Positions 7,707-16,503 are shown, numbered from the stretch's first letter. The stretch: DNA of 27,456 nucleotides from an uncultured Coprococcus sp. (GCA_934247115.1 CAKQIY010000029.1:1-27456), one strand, 5' to 3'. Notes: generated from the letters alone by a model not told the origin. Translations and numbers: made by a program.

Positions 7707-9569
7707 CTACTTTATATAATTCTCTATAGCCTTTGAAGCTCTGTATCTGGAGAAGTTAAAGCTTCTGATATAGCCCTTGTCATCATTCTCCTCAAGTATT
7801 TTCTCAAGCCTCTCTCCAACCGTGTCGTCTCTCCAGTAGTAGTTGTCCTCGCTATATTTCGAAATCACTTCCTCCATGACCATTTCGGCCGGGATGTCCT
7901 TGGTTCTGAAATAATCGATCAAATATGGAACTCCATCATTACCTATATCCATCACATACTCAAGATCCACTTTCTTACCATTGTGTGCCTGACTGATATT
8001 GTACCTCGTTATCACTGCGCCAGGTCTGATAAAAGCATACAGCGTAAACATCACCATAACCGTCATAAATATGTATCTGAACAGAGGCATGTTCCTCCAG
8101 AACAGGCTTATGATAACACCGAGCATCACTATAGACGTGACTATCAGCGCCCATATTGTATTTATTCTGAGGTATGTAAGATCATATTCCGCAATGTACA
8201 TGGACAGCCTCACAGCTGATGAGGCGATCATTATATATGTACATATGCACATCATGAGCAGTGACACGTTGAGCACCAGACTCTTTCTGAATATGGCACT
8301 AAATATCAGCACCATGCACACATTTACAACCGCTACAAAGAGCAGCTGAAAGAAGCCCTGTCTTGCATACTCTGCGTATGTCATATCGTCCGGAAGTCCT
8401 GCGCTGTTCATGAACAGATACACTATCTGAACAACGGCAAATATCAGATAAAACACTGTGAGCACTATCGTTATAGTTATACCTGTCACTGCATTGTACT
8501 GCCCCTCCTTCGGAGCATTTGCACCGAGATCTCTGCGGCCTGCCTTGACAATAAACCCGTATACAAACAGGAATATCACTGCGGCAAACAGAACTATCTT
8601 CACTATATCCCACGAGAAGAACAGTTTGCCAAATATATCCTTGATAACCTTTGCAAACACAGGATCCGCTGATGACAACAGGTTGAGTACTATCACAAGG
8701 ATAGGAAGAGCGATGGCACATCCGAGCAGAATATACATCAGCTTCGAATTTTTCTTTCTTCCTGTGGCTTCCCTCTCTGCTCTTCTATCCGCAAACGGCA
8801 TATTTATATAACCTACTGCCCCAAAGAACAGCTCCATGAATGAGAATATGCCCTTGAAAATCCCATACTTTTCTGTGTCATTGAAATACGTCATGACAGC
8901 GTACATCTCCGTCAATACTATTCCGACATTGCAGCCGAATATAATATATGATTCATCCGTGAGTGACACTGCAACCGCCATGAGAAATGCGATCACAAAG
9001 TACGGTATAAGCCTCGTCTGTGCAGATAACGCTTCACCGGTGGACATATCCATTTCTCCCGCCCGCGCTCTCTTCTTCTCATATCTCACCATACTCATGC
9101 TTATGAATACAATTGAGATCACAGACAATACCGCAGATAACACACTTGACCAGTTGTTGTACAGACATGCCGCACATATGACCGCATATATCAGCGTCTG
9201 TATCCCAAACATTCTAAATCTGTCAGATGACACCGCAGAATTTCTCCTGTATGGCGGCCTGGAATTCATATACCCCTGTGGCGGTGGCGGCATCCCCGGT
9301 CCTCCATTCATATAGCCCTGCGGCGGTGGCGGCATTCCCGGTCCTCCATTCATATAGCCCTGCGGCGGTGGCGGCATCCCCGGTCCTCCATTCATATAGC
9401 CCTGCGGCGGTGGCGGCATCCCTGGGCCCCCATTCATGTAGCCCTGCGGCGGTGGCGGCATCCCCGGTTCTCCATTCATATAGCCCTGCGGCGGTGGCGG
9501 CATCCCTGGGCCCCCGCCTCTCAGGTTCTCAGTGTTGCCTGAGCCTTTCTGTTCTGTATTATTATCCAT
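7707..9569 (-). CDS. DUF4153/DUF4173-like multi-TM protein with N-terminal proline-rich tandem repeat
   Basis: 620 residues from the ATG at 9569, which has GGAGG 8 nt upstream. A TTG 15 nt earlier overlaps that ribosome site and is rejected. Residues 19-102 are six tandem 14-residue copies of GGPGMPPPPQGYMN. A short basic linker (RPPYRR) follows, then about 12 hydrophobic helices with the conserved-looking stretch ALPILVIVLNLLSSADPVF, typical of the DUF4153/DUF4173 family from memory. A C-terminal soluble part of about 90 residues follows the last helix. Function is unknown; the repeat arm is probably cytoplasmic. It is last in the six-gene minus-strand series, 80 nt after the coiled-coil/propeller gene and before the terminator at 7636-7680. 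Confidence 0.75.
   Translation of the reverse strand: MDNNTEQKGSGNTENLRGGGPGMPPPPQGYMNGEPGMPPPPQGYMNGGPGMPPPPQGYMNGGPGMPPPPQGYMNGGPGMPPPPQGYMNGGPGMPPPPQGYMNSRPPYRRNSAVSSDRFRMFGIQTLIYAVICAACLYNNWSSVLSAVLSVISIVFISMSMVRYEKKRARAGEMDMSTGEALSAQTRLIPYFVIAFLMAVAVSLTDESYIIFGCNVGIVLTEMYAVMTYFNDTEKYGIFKGIFSFMELFFGAVGYINMPFADRRAEREATGRKKNSKLMYILLGCAIALPILVIVLNLLSSADPVFAKVIKDIFGKLFFSWDIVKIVLFAAVIFLFVYGFIVKAGRRDLGANAPKEGQYNAVTGITITIVLTVFYLIFAVVQIVYLFMNSAGLPDDMTYAEYARQGFFQLLFVAVVNVCMVLIFSAIFRKSLVLNVSLLMMCICTYIMIASSAVRLSMYIAEYDLTYLRINTIWALIVTSIVMLGVIISLFWRNMPLFRYIFMTVMVMFTLYAFIRPGAVITRYNISQAHNGKKVDLEYVMDIGNDGVPYLIDYFRTKDIPAEMVMEEVISKYSEDNYYWRDDTVGERLEKILEENDDKGYIRSFNFSRYRASKAIENYIK
9264..9515 (-). repeat. 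Six-copy 42-bp in-frame tandem repeat
   Basis: 252 bp, exactly 6 x 42, encoding GGPGMPPPPQGYMN units. Copies differ at few sites. Two non-adjacent copies share the variant CCTGGGCCC where the others have CCCCGGT(C/T)CT, and one encodes GE instead of GG. The pattern suggests expansion by slippage or unequal exchange, so copy number may vary between strains. Confidence 0.95.
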
Positions 9570-9649
9570 ATAAATTACCTCCAAAATGTCCCTTTCATTT
9601 TGTTCATTTACACATATTATGCATAGAATGTCAATTTAACTTTTTTTAA

Positions 9650-11506
9650 TCACCTGAACCCCACAAGTGATGATTCATCCAGTGCAACAACTCTGTCCAT
9701 ACATACAGGGGCGGTAAGTCTGTATGCATAGCTTCCAGACTCGAACAGACAATACAGCTGTCCATTGTATGAATATATCTGTTCAAGCTTCTGCGGAAGC
9801 TTGAGTTCCTGCCTTGGTGTCTCCTTGCTGTAATTGACACTGGAAAGCTGTCCGGATTCCGTATCGTATACCTCGATCCTGGATTCATCCACACCATATG
9901 AGATGGAGAAAATAATCTCATTCCTGTACACCTGAAGTCCCTGTACTCTTCCCGGTATATAGAATGCCTCATCCGGTTCATCCGCAATGGCTGTTCCTCC
10001 ATTGATTATCTCATAACTTGCAGCCATACTGTAGCCATGCTTATCCTTCTTCCAGTAACCCGCATATATATGTCCATCGTAAAATGTTATAAACGAGGTT
10101 GCCGGGAACATGACCGCACATTTGTTTCTGAACTGTATAGGTTTATGTGTGGAATCAAAGTCATATGCCTTTATCGCACTGAGTGTCAGGCATGATATGG
10201 AGGCTCTTCTCGTCACCTTGTCGTCCTCCTCAACTGACATATACGATGATACCCACAGAACATTGTTCTTCGTATCATAGGCAAGCCCGCCGGCATGAGT
10301 TGTGTCCTTGAGTACCAGTGTCTTGATATACTGCTTCGTCTGTGTATCAAGCACAAATATGACCGATCTGTGTTTCTTGGTGCTGCAATATGCACTGATA
10401 AATGTGTATTTGTCTGTGACCGCCAGCCCCTGTGGAGTCATGGATGTACAGCACTCTGTATCTGTTGTCTGACTGTTCATGGTCTCTGCATAGGCCAATC
10501 CCGGTATAGTCATCATGTTATAACCGTTCTCCATGGTCTTGCCGTACATGCCTAGATGATAAAATTCCGGTTCCGTTGACATCTCCCATATCTGAGATAT
10601 ATACAGTTTGTTGTCCACTGGAAATCTACTTGTCTCCATCTTGTCTGTAGCCAGTTCAAAATTGCGGCAGAACACTATTCCATACATAACGATCACAAAT
10701 ATGCCCACCAGATATATCCATGAAAATGTCTTGACCAGAATACGTCCCGCTTTCTCCGTTGAAAGAAGTGATGCCATAACCATCTGACTTATTATCGTTA
10801 TAAGCATCATGGCATTGGTCATCATGTCGCTATGGCAGAGAATCTGCAGAGGCACACCAATTATCATGAGCCAGTAGGCCTTGTTCATGACCGTGATCCT
10901 GAGCAGCCCAGTCCAGCCCTTGCGCTTCATGCCCCACACCTGCAGAGACTGCCATATGACCTCTAGGCCATATATGATACATGCAATCTGGAGAAGCTGC
11001 CTGCCTATCGCTATGATTATAGCCTCAACAGATTCCCCCTCTATATACATTGCCATATAATATACGCCCTGTGCTATCTGCCACGTCCTCCATACCATCA
11101 TGGCCAGCATGGCCAGGGCTGCCAGAAAGGCAAATATATTGGTGACGGTCTTTCTCCTAACTCCGTCTCTGTGCTCACGCATATCACGTCTGTAACGCTT
11201 CTTCGCCTTACCCAGTTCCTTTATATGTTTTCTTGACCGTCTCAGTTTCTTATTCTTGTAGTAGAGGACCTTATATGGCGCACGATGTTCCTTAAGTTTC
11301 TCATAGTCAGCTTTCATGTGCTCATATCGTTCTTCCTCTTCCATGAGCTCCTGCCTTGTGGCTCTGAGTGCTGATCTGCTGGTCACATATCCATCAAGAT
11401 CTATCTGTGCCTGTTCCTTAAGCCTGTCCACCTTGAGTTTTAACTTTTGCTCCTTATTCAATTTAACAGATTTCTTTCCTGCCCGTCTGTTAGTGCTATC
11501 TGTCAT
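9650..11506 (-). CDS. Unknown protein: basic coiled coil, five TM helices, propeller-like extracellular domain
   Basis: 618 residues, family not recognised. Residues 15-118 are highly charged, Lys/Arg/Glu-rich and helical, a probable cytoplasmic coiled coil. About five TM helices follow (near 121-140, 160-185, 208-225, 230-248, 262-281). Residues 285-618 form an apparently extracytoplasmic beta-rich domain with recurring strand patterns (TPQGLAVTDKYTFISAY, HAGGLAYDTKNNVLWVSSY, GRVQGLQVYRNEIIFSIS) that recall blades of a six- or seven-bladed propeller. The ATG follows AGGAGAATTATTC, 25 nt after the CobW-like gene stop. It may be a surface sensor or scaffold tied to a cytoplasmic coiled coil, which is inference from layout only. 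Confidence 0.65.
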   Translation of the reverse strand: MTDSTNRRAGKKSVKLNKEQKLKLKVDRLKEQAQIDLDGYVTSRSALRATRQELMEEEERYEHMKADYEKLKEHRAPYKVLYYKNKKLRRSRKHIKELGKAKKRYRRDMREHRDGVRRKTVTNIFAFLAALAMLAMMVWRTWQIAQGVYYMAMYIEGESVEAIIIAIGRQLLQIACIIYGLEVIWQSLQVWGMKRKGWTGLLRITVMNKAYWLMIIGVPLQILCHSDMMTNAMMLITIISQMVMASLLSTEKAGRILVKTFSWIYLVGIFVIVMYGIVFCRNFELATDKMETSRFPVDNKLYISQIWEMSTEPEFYHLGMYGKTMENGYNMMTIPGLAYAETMNSQTTDTECCTSMTPQGLAVTDKYTFISAYCSTKKHRSVIFVLDTQTKQYIKTLVLKDTTHAGGLAYDTKNNVLWVSSYMSVEEDDKVTRRASISCLTLSAIKAYDFDSTHKPIQFRNKCAVMFPATSFITFYDGHIYAGYWKKDKHGYSMAASYEIINGGTAIADEPDEAFYIPGRVQGLQVYRNEIIFSISYGVDESRIEVYDTESGQLSSVNYSKETPRQELKLPQKLEQIYSYNGQLYCLFESGSYAYRLTAPVCMDRVVALDESSLVGFR

Positions 11507-11531
11507 GAATAATTCTCCTATTTATATTGCT

Positions 11532-12461
11532 TCATTCAAAATATTCTTTGATCCTGTTCTCCACGAGTCCGGAACCGATAACTATGATTATCTCCTGTCC
11601 ATTCTCTATCGGCCTGACCTCTGTCTTCCTGCTGGTAGCATTAATCTCTATCCAGCCATCCCCTGCCCTGAGAAAGCCTTTGATCCTGAATACATCTCCA
11701 CATTCCCTGTCGGCAAATATACTTCTCACGATATTCTCCAGCTTCTCCTGTGCCATGTTCTTGTTCATGATATATATGGAATTATACACATCACTCTGCC
11801 TGAACCATTCCTTTACAAGGTCATAAAGCCTGTAACCCGATGACATAAGCTTTGCAAAATCGTCATCCCCCAGCTCAGCCCAGCTCTTCGTCATAACATC
11901 ATCACCAAACTGTCTACTGCACTGAAATTCCTTCAGGGTATCATTCACAAATGATATAGTGGCAGCTTTCTCATCCGCAGAAACCCCATCGGTCTTACTC
12001 ATGATCAGAGCTCCACAGCTGGCTATCTCAGATGCCAACACATACCGCGACTGTTTCACCATATTCCGGTCAAGCTCTGCATCCACTATAGCTATTATGC
12101 TCCCGACCTCGTACCATCTATCCAGAGGCTCCTCGTGCAGCACATCGAAGAATTCATCCACATCAAATATTCCCGATGGCTCAACAATAACCCTGTCATA
12201 GCCGCTCATTGCCATGGCTATAAGTTTTGTCTTAAACCTTCTTCTGTGACAATCTTCTCCGCATCCACCTGCAACCATCTCCGCATGACAGTTCTCACCC
12301 ATCACGTCCTGCAGAAGCATCATATCAACATTTACCGCGCCGTAATCGTTCTCAAGTATACCTATATTATGTCCCTGTCTCACCAGGTAATCTGCATACT
12401 TCTTGATAAATGTAGTCTTACCTGAGCCAAGGAATCCTGTTATAAGATCTATCTTAACCAC
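11532..12461 (-). CDS. CobW/COG0523-family G3E GTPase (putative metallochaperone)
   Basis: 309 residues from a GTG start at 12461, placed by AAGGAG 9 nt upstream; the longer GTG start at 12482 would put that site inside the gene. P-loop GFLGSGKTT at 9-17, switch region LENDYGAVNVD near 36-46, VEPSGI near 93-98, and SKTD at 155-158 for guanine recognition. These proteins use GTP hydrolysis to deliver Zn, Co or other metals to client enzymes. The usual CxCC metal motif after GG is altered to CGEDC (C67, C71), so metal preference may differ. The C-terminal CobW_C-like region holds RIKGFLRAGDGWIEIN. It lies between acylphosphatase and the coiled-coil/propeller gene and near zinc enzymes PyrC and PrsW, which are possible clients (inference). 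Confidence 0.85.
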   Translation of the reverse strand: MVKIDLITGFLGSGKTTFIKKYADYLVRQGHNIGILENDYGAVNVDMMLLQDVMGENCHAEMVAGGCGEDCHRRRFKTKLIAMAMSGYDRVIVEPSGIFDVDEFFDVLHEEPLDRWYEVGSIIAIVDAELDRNMVKQSRYVLASEIASCGALIMSKTDGVSADEKAATISFVNDTLKEFQCSRQFGDDVMTKSWAELGDDDFAKLMSSGYRLYDLVKEWFRQSDVYNSIYIMNKNMAQEKLENIVRSIFADRECGDVFRIKGFLRAGDGWIEINATSRKTEVRPIENGQEIIIVIGSGLVENRIKEYFE

Positions 12462-12484
12462 TGCATGTCTCTCCTTATACACAA

Positions 12485-12769
12485 CTACCAGCCGGATCTC
12501 ACATGGAATCCACTGTCATTCTCCAGAGGAATATTCTTTACATCCATATCCTCTATAAATATATACCTGTCGCCTCTGAGAACCGCCAGGACCTTGTCAA
12601 TAGCCTCCGGCTGTCCCTGGGCTTCCATCTCGACTGAACCATCATATCTGTTGCACACCCAGCCGGTGACACCGTACATTGATGCAGCATATGTCGCTCT
12701 GTATCGAAAGCCTACGCCCTGCACGCTTCCTCTGAACACATAATGTCTCCTAACCTTGTCCATGCTCAT
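12485..12769 (-). CDS. acyP: Acylphosphatase
   Basis: 94 residues, the full length for the family. It hydrolyses acyl phosphates such as acetyl phosphate or carbamoyl phosphate. The signature GSVQGVGFRY holds catalytic R22, and N40 in GWVCNRYDGSVE is the second catalytic residue. The C-terminal half contains EAIDKVLAVLRGD and ends FHVRSGW. The ATG at 12769 is 6 nt after GGGAG; a second in-frame Met at codon 3 is less well spaced. It is 38 nt downstream of pyrC and 23 nt upstream of the CobW-like GTPase. Sitting after dihydroorotase is notable only because carbamoyl phosphate feeds pyrimidine synthesis; a real link is speculative. Confidence 0.93.
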   Translation of the reverse strand: MSMDKVRRHYVFRGSVQGVGFRYRATYAASMYGVTGWVCNRYDGSVEMEAQGQPEAIDKVLAVLRGDRYIFIEDMDVKNIPLENDSGFHVRSGW

Positions 12770-12807
12770 TCATCTCTCCCAATTATTCTCATATACACAA
12801 TACAAGG

Positions 12808-14097
12808 CTAATTCTCACGGGCTGCCTCATATGCATCCGCATCGTACACAACCTTGCCTCCACATATTGTATAGTGTACCCTTCCCGGGAGAGTCCATCC
12901 GGCAAATGGACTGTTGGAAGCTTTTGAAGCAAAACTGTTCACTGTCCACTGTTCATTCTCGCCAAATATAACTATATCCGCAGGTGCTCCCTCAGCTATC
13001 TTGCCCGGTTCCATCCGGTAAAATTCGGCCGGATTTCTGCTCATGAGCTCCATCAGCTTCATGAGTGATATATATCCTGGCTGTACAAGAGAATATATTC
13101 CCAGTGCAAGTGATGTCTCAAGACCTGTTATACCACTGGGAGCTTTATCCAGAGGTCTCGCCTTCTCCTCACTGCTGTGAGGCGCATGATCAGTCACTAT
13201 CATATCTATAGTGCCATCCTGGATGCCCTCTATGATCTGTCTCCTGTCCTTCTCAGTTCTGAGTGGCGGATTCATACGCGCCATGGTTCCATACTTCAAT
13301 ACAGCATCCTCTATAAGAGTGAAGTGATGTGGAGTTGCCTCCGCATGAACATCAGCTCCCAGCTTCTTAGCTGTTCTCACTATGTCTACTGAATTACCTG
13401 AGCTGATATGCTGTATGCACACAGATGCACCTGTATGGAGAGCCAGAACACAATCCCTTGCCACCATGATATCCTCAGCAGTGCGGGACGCACCACCATA
13501 TCCAAGCTTCTCTGACACCTTTCCCTGATTAACTCCCGGCTGTACGATGAACATCGGATCTTCCTCGTGAAGACTGACCGGAAGATCAAGTTCTCTTGCC
13601 TTCTGCATAGCTTCGAGTAGCAGCTCCTCATCCATAATAGGGATTCCGTCATCTGTAAATCCAGCAGCGCCTGCAGCTGCAAGGCTGTCCATATCCACCA
13701 GTTCTTTTCCCGCAAGACCCTTTGTGACTGTAGCTGTCTGAACCACATGTATACCGGTCTTTGCGCCCTTATCCTGTATATACTTGAGGGTCTCCAGGTT
13801 ATCCACTGCAGGCTTTGTATTTGCCATACATACAACCATAGTGAAGCCTCCCCTTGCAGCAGCTGCAGAACCTGTCTCAATATCCTCTTTGTAAGTAAAT
13901 CCTGGATCGCGGAAATGCACATGTGTGTCCACAAGTCCCGGAGCCACCACAAGTCCATCTGCATCAATGACATTCGCGTCCTCTGCATCCAGATCATATC
14001 CTGTCTTAACTATATGATTGCCATCGATGAGTACATCCATGACTTCATCTGTCTGAGTGACCGGATCAACGACTCTTCCATTTTTTATCAATAACAT
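12808..14097 (-). CDS. pyrC: Dihydroorotase
   Basis: 429 residues, class I (amidohydrolase type) dihydroorotase, third step of UMP synthesis: N-carbamoyl-L-aspartate to dihydroorotate. Metal-binding DTHVHFRDPG (H59, H61), D150 in TDDG, H177 in SLHEED, H230 in IQHISS, and catalytic D303 in VTDHAPHS all fit. Length is normal (420-430). A cytoplasmic Zn enzyme. No other pyr genes are nearby, so pyrC is separated from its pathway and sits among membrane and metal-linked genes. The start ATG follows GAGGAG about 10 nt upstream, 28 nt after the prsW-like gene stop. No PyrR-type attenuator was seen ahead of it. Confidence 0.95.
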   Translation of the reverse strand: MLLIKNGRVVDPVTQTDEVMDVLIDGNHIVKTGYDLDAEDANVIDADGLVVAPGLVDTHVHFRDPGFTYKEDIETGSAAAARGGFTMVVCMANTKPAVDNLETLKYIQDKGAKTGIHVVQTATVTKGLAGKELVDMDSLAAAGAAGFTDDGIPIMDEELLLEAMQKARELDLPVSLHEEDPMFIVQPGVNQGKVSEKLGYGGASRTAEDIMVARDCVLALHTGASVCIQHISSGNSVDIVRTAKKLGADVHAEATPHHFTLIEDAVLKYGTMARMNPPLRTEKDRRQIIEGIQDGTIDMIVTDHAPHSSEEKARPLDKAPSGITGLETSLALGIYSLVQPGYISLMKLMELMSRNPAEFYRMEPGKIAEGAPADIVIFGENEQWTVNSFASKASNSPFAGWTLPGRVHYTICGGKVVYDADAYEAAREN

Positions 14098-14125
14098 ATC
14101 TCTGTGTCTCCTCTATATAAATATT

Positions 14126-15334
14126 TTATTGCTGTCTGTAACTGTTCTGCGGATCATACTGTGATGGCTGGCCGTAATGTGACTGCTGACCGTAGCCGCT
14201 ATACTGATTATTCTGCTGTGACTGCCGGCCATACTGAGTCTGCTGGCTGTAGCCATTCTGCTGACCGTACCGCTGTGGCTGACCATTGCCACTTGACTGC
14301 TGATTGTACTGTCCTGGCTGTTGATTGTAGCCGCCCGGCTGGTTGTACTGCCCTGGCCGCTGACCGTAACCATTCTGCTGACCATAACTGCTCTGTGGAT
14401 TATTCTGCTGACCGTACTGTGGTCGCTGACCATTGCCACTCTGCGGATTATACTGCTGACCGTAGCCACTCTGCTGATTATTGTACTGCCCTGGCTGGCC
14501 ATATGCATTTGACCGTACGTTGTTCTGCCTCTGGCCATATACATTTGGCTGATTGTACTGCATGTTCTGTCCGTACATATTCTGCTGATTGTAGCCACGC
14601 ACAGGTATATATCTGAAATTATACGGATCTGTCCATATTGGATTTGCCGCTATGATATGATCATTTTTAGCCGCATGCGATATGAGAAGGAGCATAAGGG
14701 CTACCGACAATGCCAAAACCAGTATGCACAGGATAACGCTGGAGTCATCGATTGACAACACAAAATCATAGAGTCCATGTATTCCCATGGCACTCAGATA
14801 CGCTATAGCCATATCACCTAAGGCACCCTCGCCTTTATTAGCTTTTTCCCTGGCCTTTGAATAAAAGTATCCCATGACAACACCACATGAACAGTGAAGC
14901 GGGATCGCTGTCACAGCCCTCAGGAACCCGAGCCCTATGCCACCACTCCATACGTACAGGATATTCTCCAGTGTGGCAAATCCGAGTGATGAACACACTC
15001 CATATATAACACCATCATAGCTGTGATCAAAGTTCTTATTCTTCCATGTAAGTATGAGCATTCCCAGAAATTTACCCAGCTCCTCGATCATGGCCACTAT
15101 GAAAAAGCAATCAACAAGTTCATAAACCGCCGATCCTGTTTCCAGTCCCATATAATATAACAGTCCGCCCCCAAGCAGTTCCACAATGACAGCAGGTATC
15201 GTACTGACCGCCCCCAGAACAGCAAGCCATACTAACAGGCTCATAGGATCTCTGTTCTGCTTATTTCTCCTAACTACAAATAACAACAGCAATACTGAAG
15301 GTAATATTGCCAGTCTCAATGCAAATGCACTCAT
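14126..15334 (-). CDS. PrsW-family intramembrane metalloprotease with Gln/Asn/Tyr/Gly-rich tail
   Basis: 402 residues. Residues 1-222 are a polytopic membrane domain with about seven to eight helices and the PrsW motifs: MIEELGK (E84, E85), FDHSYDGVIYG, GFATLENILY, H147 in IPLHCSCG, and HGLYDF (H186, D190). PrsW cleaves anti-sigma factors within the membrane in Bacillus, a CPBP-related Zn-dependent mechanism. The substrate here is unknown and no sigma/anti-sigma pair is in the window. Residues 248-402 are a low-complexity tail of YGQQ, YNQQ and NPQS-like units, probably cytoplasmic, prion-like in composition and absent from the canonical protein. First gene of the six-gene series; AGGGAGAG precedes the ATG, and TTGTGG/TATCTT is a candidate promoter. 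Confidence 0.85.
   Translation of the reverse strand: MSAFALRLAILPSVLLLLFVVRRNKQNRDPMSLLVWLAVLGAVSTIPAVIVELLGGGLLYYMGLETGSAVYELVDCFFIVAMIEELGKFLGMLILTWKNKNFDHSYDGVIYGVCSSLGFATLENILYVWSGGIGLGFLRAVTAIPLHCSCGVVMGYFYSKAREKANKGEGALGDMAIAYLSAMGIHGLYDFVLSIDDSSVILCILVLALSVALMLLLISHAAKNDHIIAANPIWTDPYNFRYIPVRGYNQQNMYGQNMQYNQPNVYGQRQNNVRSNAYGQPGQYNNQQSGYGQQYNPQSGNGQRPQYGQQNNPQSSYGQQNGYGQRPGQYNQPGGYNQQPGQYNQQSSGNGQPQRYGQQNGYSQQTQYGRQSQQNNQYSGYGQQSHYGQPSQYDPQNSYRQQ
14129..14593 (-). repeat. Imperfect coding repeat giving a Q/N/Y/G-rich tail
   Basis: About 465 bp of degenerate short repeats on CTGNTGNCCGTA-like words, read on the minus strand as YGQQ, YNQQ, GYGQ and PQS units (residues 248-402 of the PrsW-like protein). 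Copies are irregular in length (4-12 residues), unlike the exact 42-bp array at 9264-9515. Confidence 0.8.
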
Positions 15335-15383
15335 TCTTTACTCTCCCTGATATTTTCTTCTGTATAAATATATACATATCTTA

Positions 15384-15412
15384 AAGATACCATTTTTAGC
15401 CGAAATCCACAA
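15384..15412 (-). promoter_or_regulatory. Candidate promoter of the prsW-pyrC-acyP-cobW series
   Basis: Minus strand TTGTGG (15407-15412), 17 bp, then TGG-TATCTT (15384-15389), an extended -10 with imperfect core. It lies about 50 nt before the PrsW ATG. No other better match was seen in 15335-15480. Confidence 0.4.
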
Positions 15413-15491
15413 TAAGCAGAGGCCCTTACCGACAGTTTATTTCCGTTTATTTCATTAATTAACTTTAACCTTACCCGCATAAAGGACAAGA

Positions 15492-15518
15492 CAGGTCTTC
15501 ACATATAATGAAAACCTG
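15492..15518 (-). terminator. Hairpin downstream of the DUF4097 gene
   Basis: CAGGT-C-TTCA (15492-15501) pairs with TGAA-A-ACCTG (15509-15518) around a 7-nt loop with one mismatch. The minus strand continues CTTGTCCTTTA, a poor T-tract. It probably ends the PadR-DUF1700-DUF4097 transcript. Confidence 0.5.
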
Positions 15519-15553
15519 CCTTATATCAACTTTCAAATATATTCAGTTACAGT

Positions 15554-16501
15554 TTACTGTGTGACATCAATGTCGCCGCTGCTTGTCTCGATATTACACT
15601 TTCCATCTGCCCCCTCAACCGAGTCCGGAACATTCACATCTCCACTGGACGTCTTTGTAGTATATCCATACTTCATGTCTGAACCAATGCCGATCGATAC
15701 ATCGCCACTGTTTGTCACTACATTGATCTCAGAAGCATCACAGTCTCTGATAATCACATCACCGCTTGATGCACTACAATTTATATGCTTTGCCTTTATA
15801 CTGCCAGATGCGATATCGCCACTCGATGTCTTCAGATCTACACTATCTGTAAGTACCATATTCTCTATCCTCACATCACCGCTGTTGGCCGATATTCTGG
15901 CATTCTTTGCGGATATACTGTCAAGGAGTATATCACCACTGCTGGTCGCCACTGTCAGAGCATCTGCATTTGCCCCCTTTACAATCACATCGCCACTGGA
16001 TGTCTCTATATCGATATTGCCCATTGCAAGATAATATTCCATGTCCACGTCACCGCTGCTGGTCACGATCGTCATATCATCATACTCTGTACCAGCCAGA
16101 TATACTGTCACAGACGGCCATGCTCCTGTATACACACCGATGGAAACGTTAAACGCTGCGTTTCTGCTGTCGTCTGCGGTTATCCTGAGCACACCATCTG
16201 ATATATCTACATGATGCGTCAGATTCTCACAGTCATAATACTCCACATAACTTGTATCTCCATCTGCCTTCTTCACAGCAACATCCACATCCGATGCACT
16301 CTTCACATCAATGGCTCTGAATTTTTCTTTTATATCAACAGTCTTCTTTACATAGTTCACCGGCTCCGATGTCATGTGGGCCAGATTCACTGTCACATTT
16401 GGCCATCTGAATCCATTTACAACAAGAGCTGAGATCACAGTGATAATACCAGCCACGATCATGATCGATGCAGCTATAACAGCTTTCTTTGTTCTACTCA
16501 T
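15554..16501 (-). CDS. DUF4097-family beta-repeat protein
   Basis: 315 residues from the ATG at 16501, chosen because GGAG lies 8 nt upstream. An 18-codon longer frame is rejected because it would begin inside the upstream gene. Membrane anchor near residues 7-30 (IAASIMIVAGIITVISALVV), then a repetitive beta domain with at least eight TSSGDV/NSGDV turns spaced about 20 residues apart. This is the right-handed beta-helix pattern of DUF4097 adhesin-like proteins. The domain would sit outside the membrane. Role is unknown, but DUF4097 proteins are commonly encoded with PadR and DUF1700 and are thought to belong to envelope-stress-type modules. Only 2 nt separate it from the DUF1700 stop. Confidence 0.92.
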   Translation of the reverse strand: MSRTKKAVIAASIMIVAGIITVISALVVNGFRWPNVTVNLAHMTSEPVNYVKKTVDIKEKFRAIDVKSASDVDVAVKKADGDTSYVEYYDCENLTHHVDISDGVLRITADDSRNAAFNVSIGVYTGAWPSVTVYLAGTEYDDMTIVTSSGDVDMEYYLAMGNIDIETSSGDVIVKGANADALTVATSSGDILLDSISAKNARISANSGDVRIENMVLTDSVDLKTSSGDIASGSIKAKHINCSASSGDVIIRDCDASEINVVTNSGDVSIGIGSDMKYGYTTKTSSGDVNVPDSVEGADGKCNIETSSGDIDVTQ

Positions 16502-16503
16502 GC

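Noticed and set aside
9264..9515. CRISPR-like array
   Set aside because: Repeats abut with no spacers and code in frame for a protein; no cas genes.
9570..9584. TTG start adding five residues to the proline-repeat protein
   Set aside because: It overlaps the GGAGG that serves the ATG at 9569.
9227..9649. Plus-strand ORF with SPAAVAASPVLHSY repeats
   Set aside because: Antisense shadow of the 42-bp repeat in the DUF4153/4173-like gene; no ribosome site and no family.
13386..13997. Second long minus-strand frame inside pyrC
   Set aside because: The pyrC frame has clear catalytic motifs; this frame has none and reflects codon bias.
14104..14616. Plus-strand Ala/Asp/His-rich ORF and overlapping minus-strand Ser/Ile/Met-rich frames
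   Set aside because: Out-of-frame readings of the low-complexity PrsW tail; composition is an artefact of the repeat.
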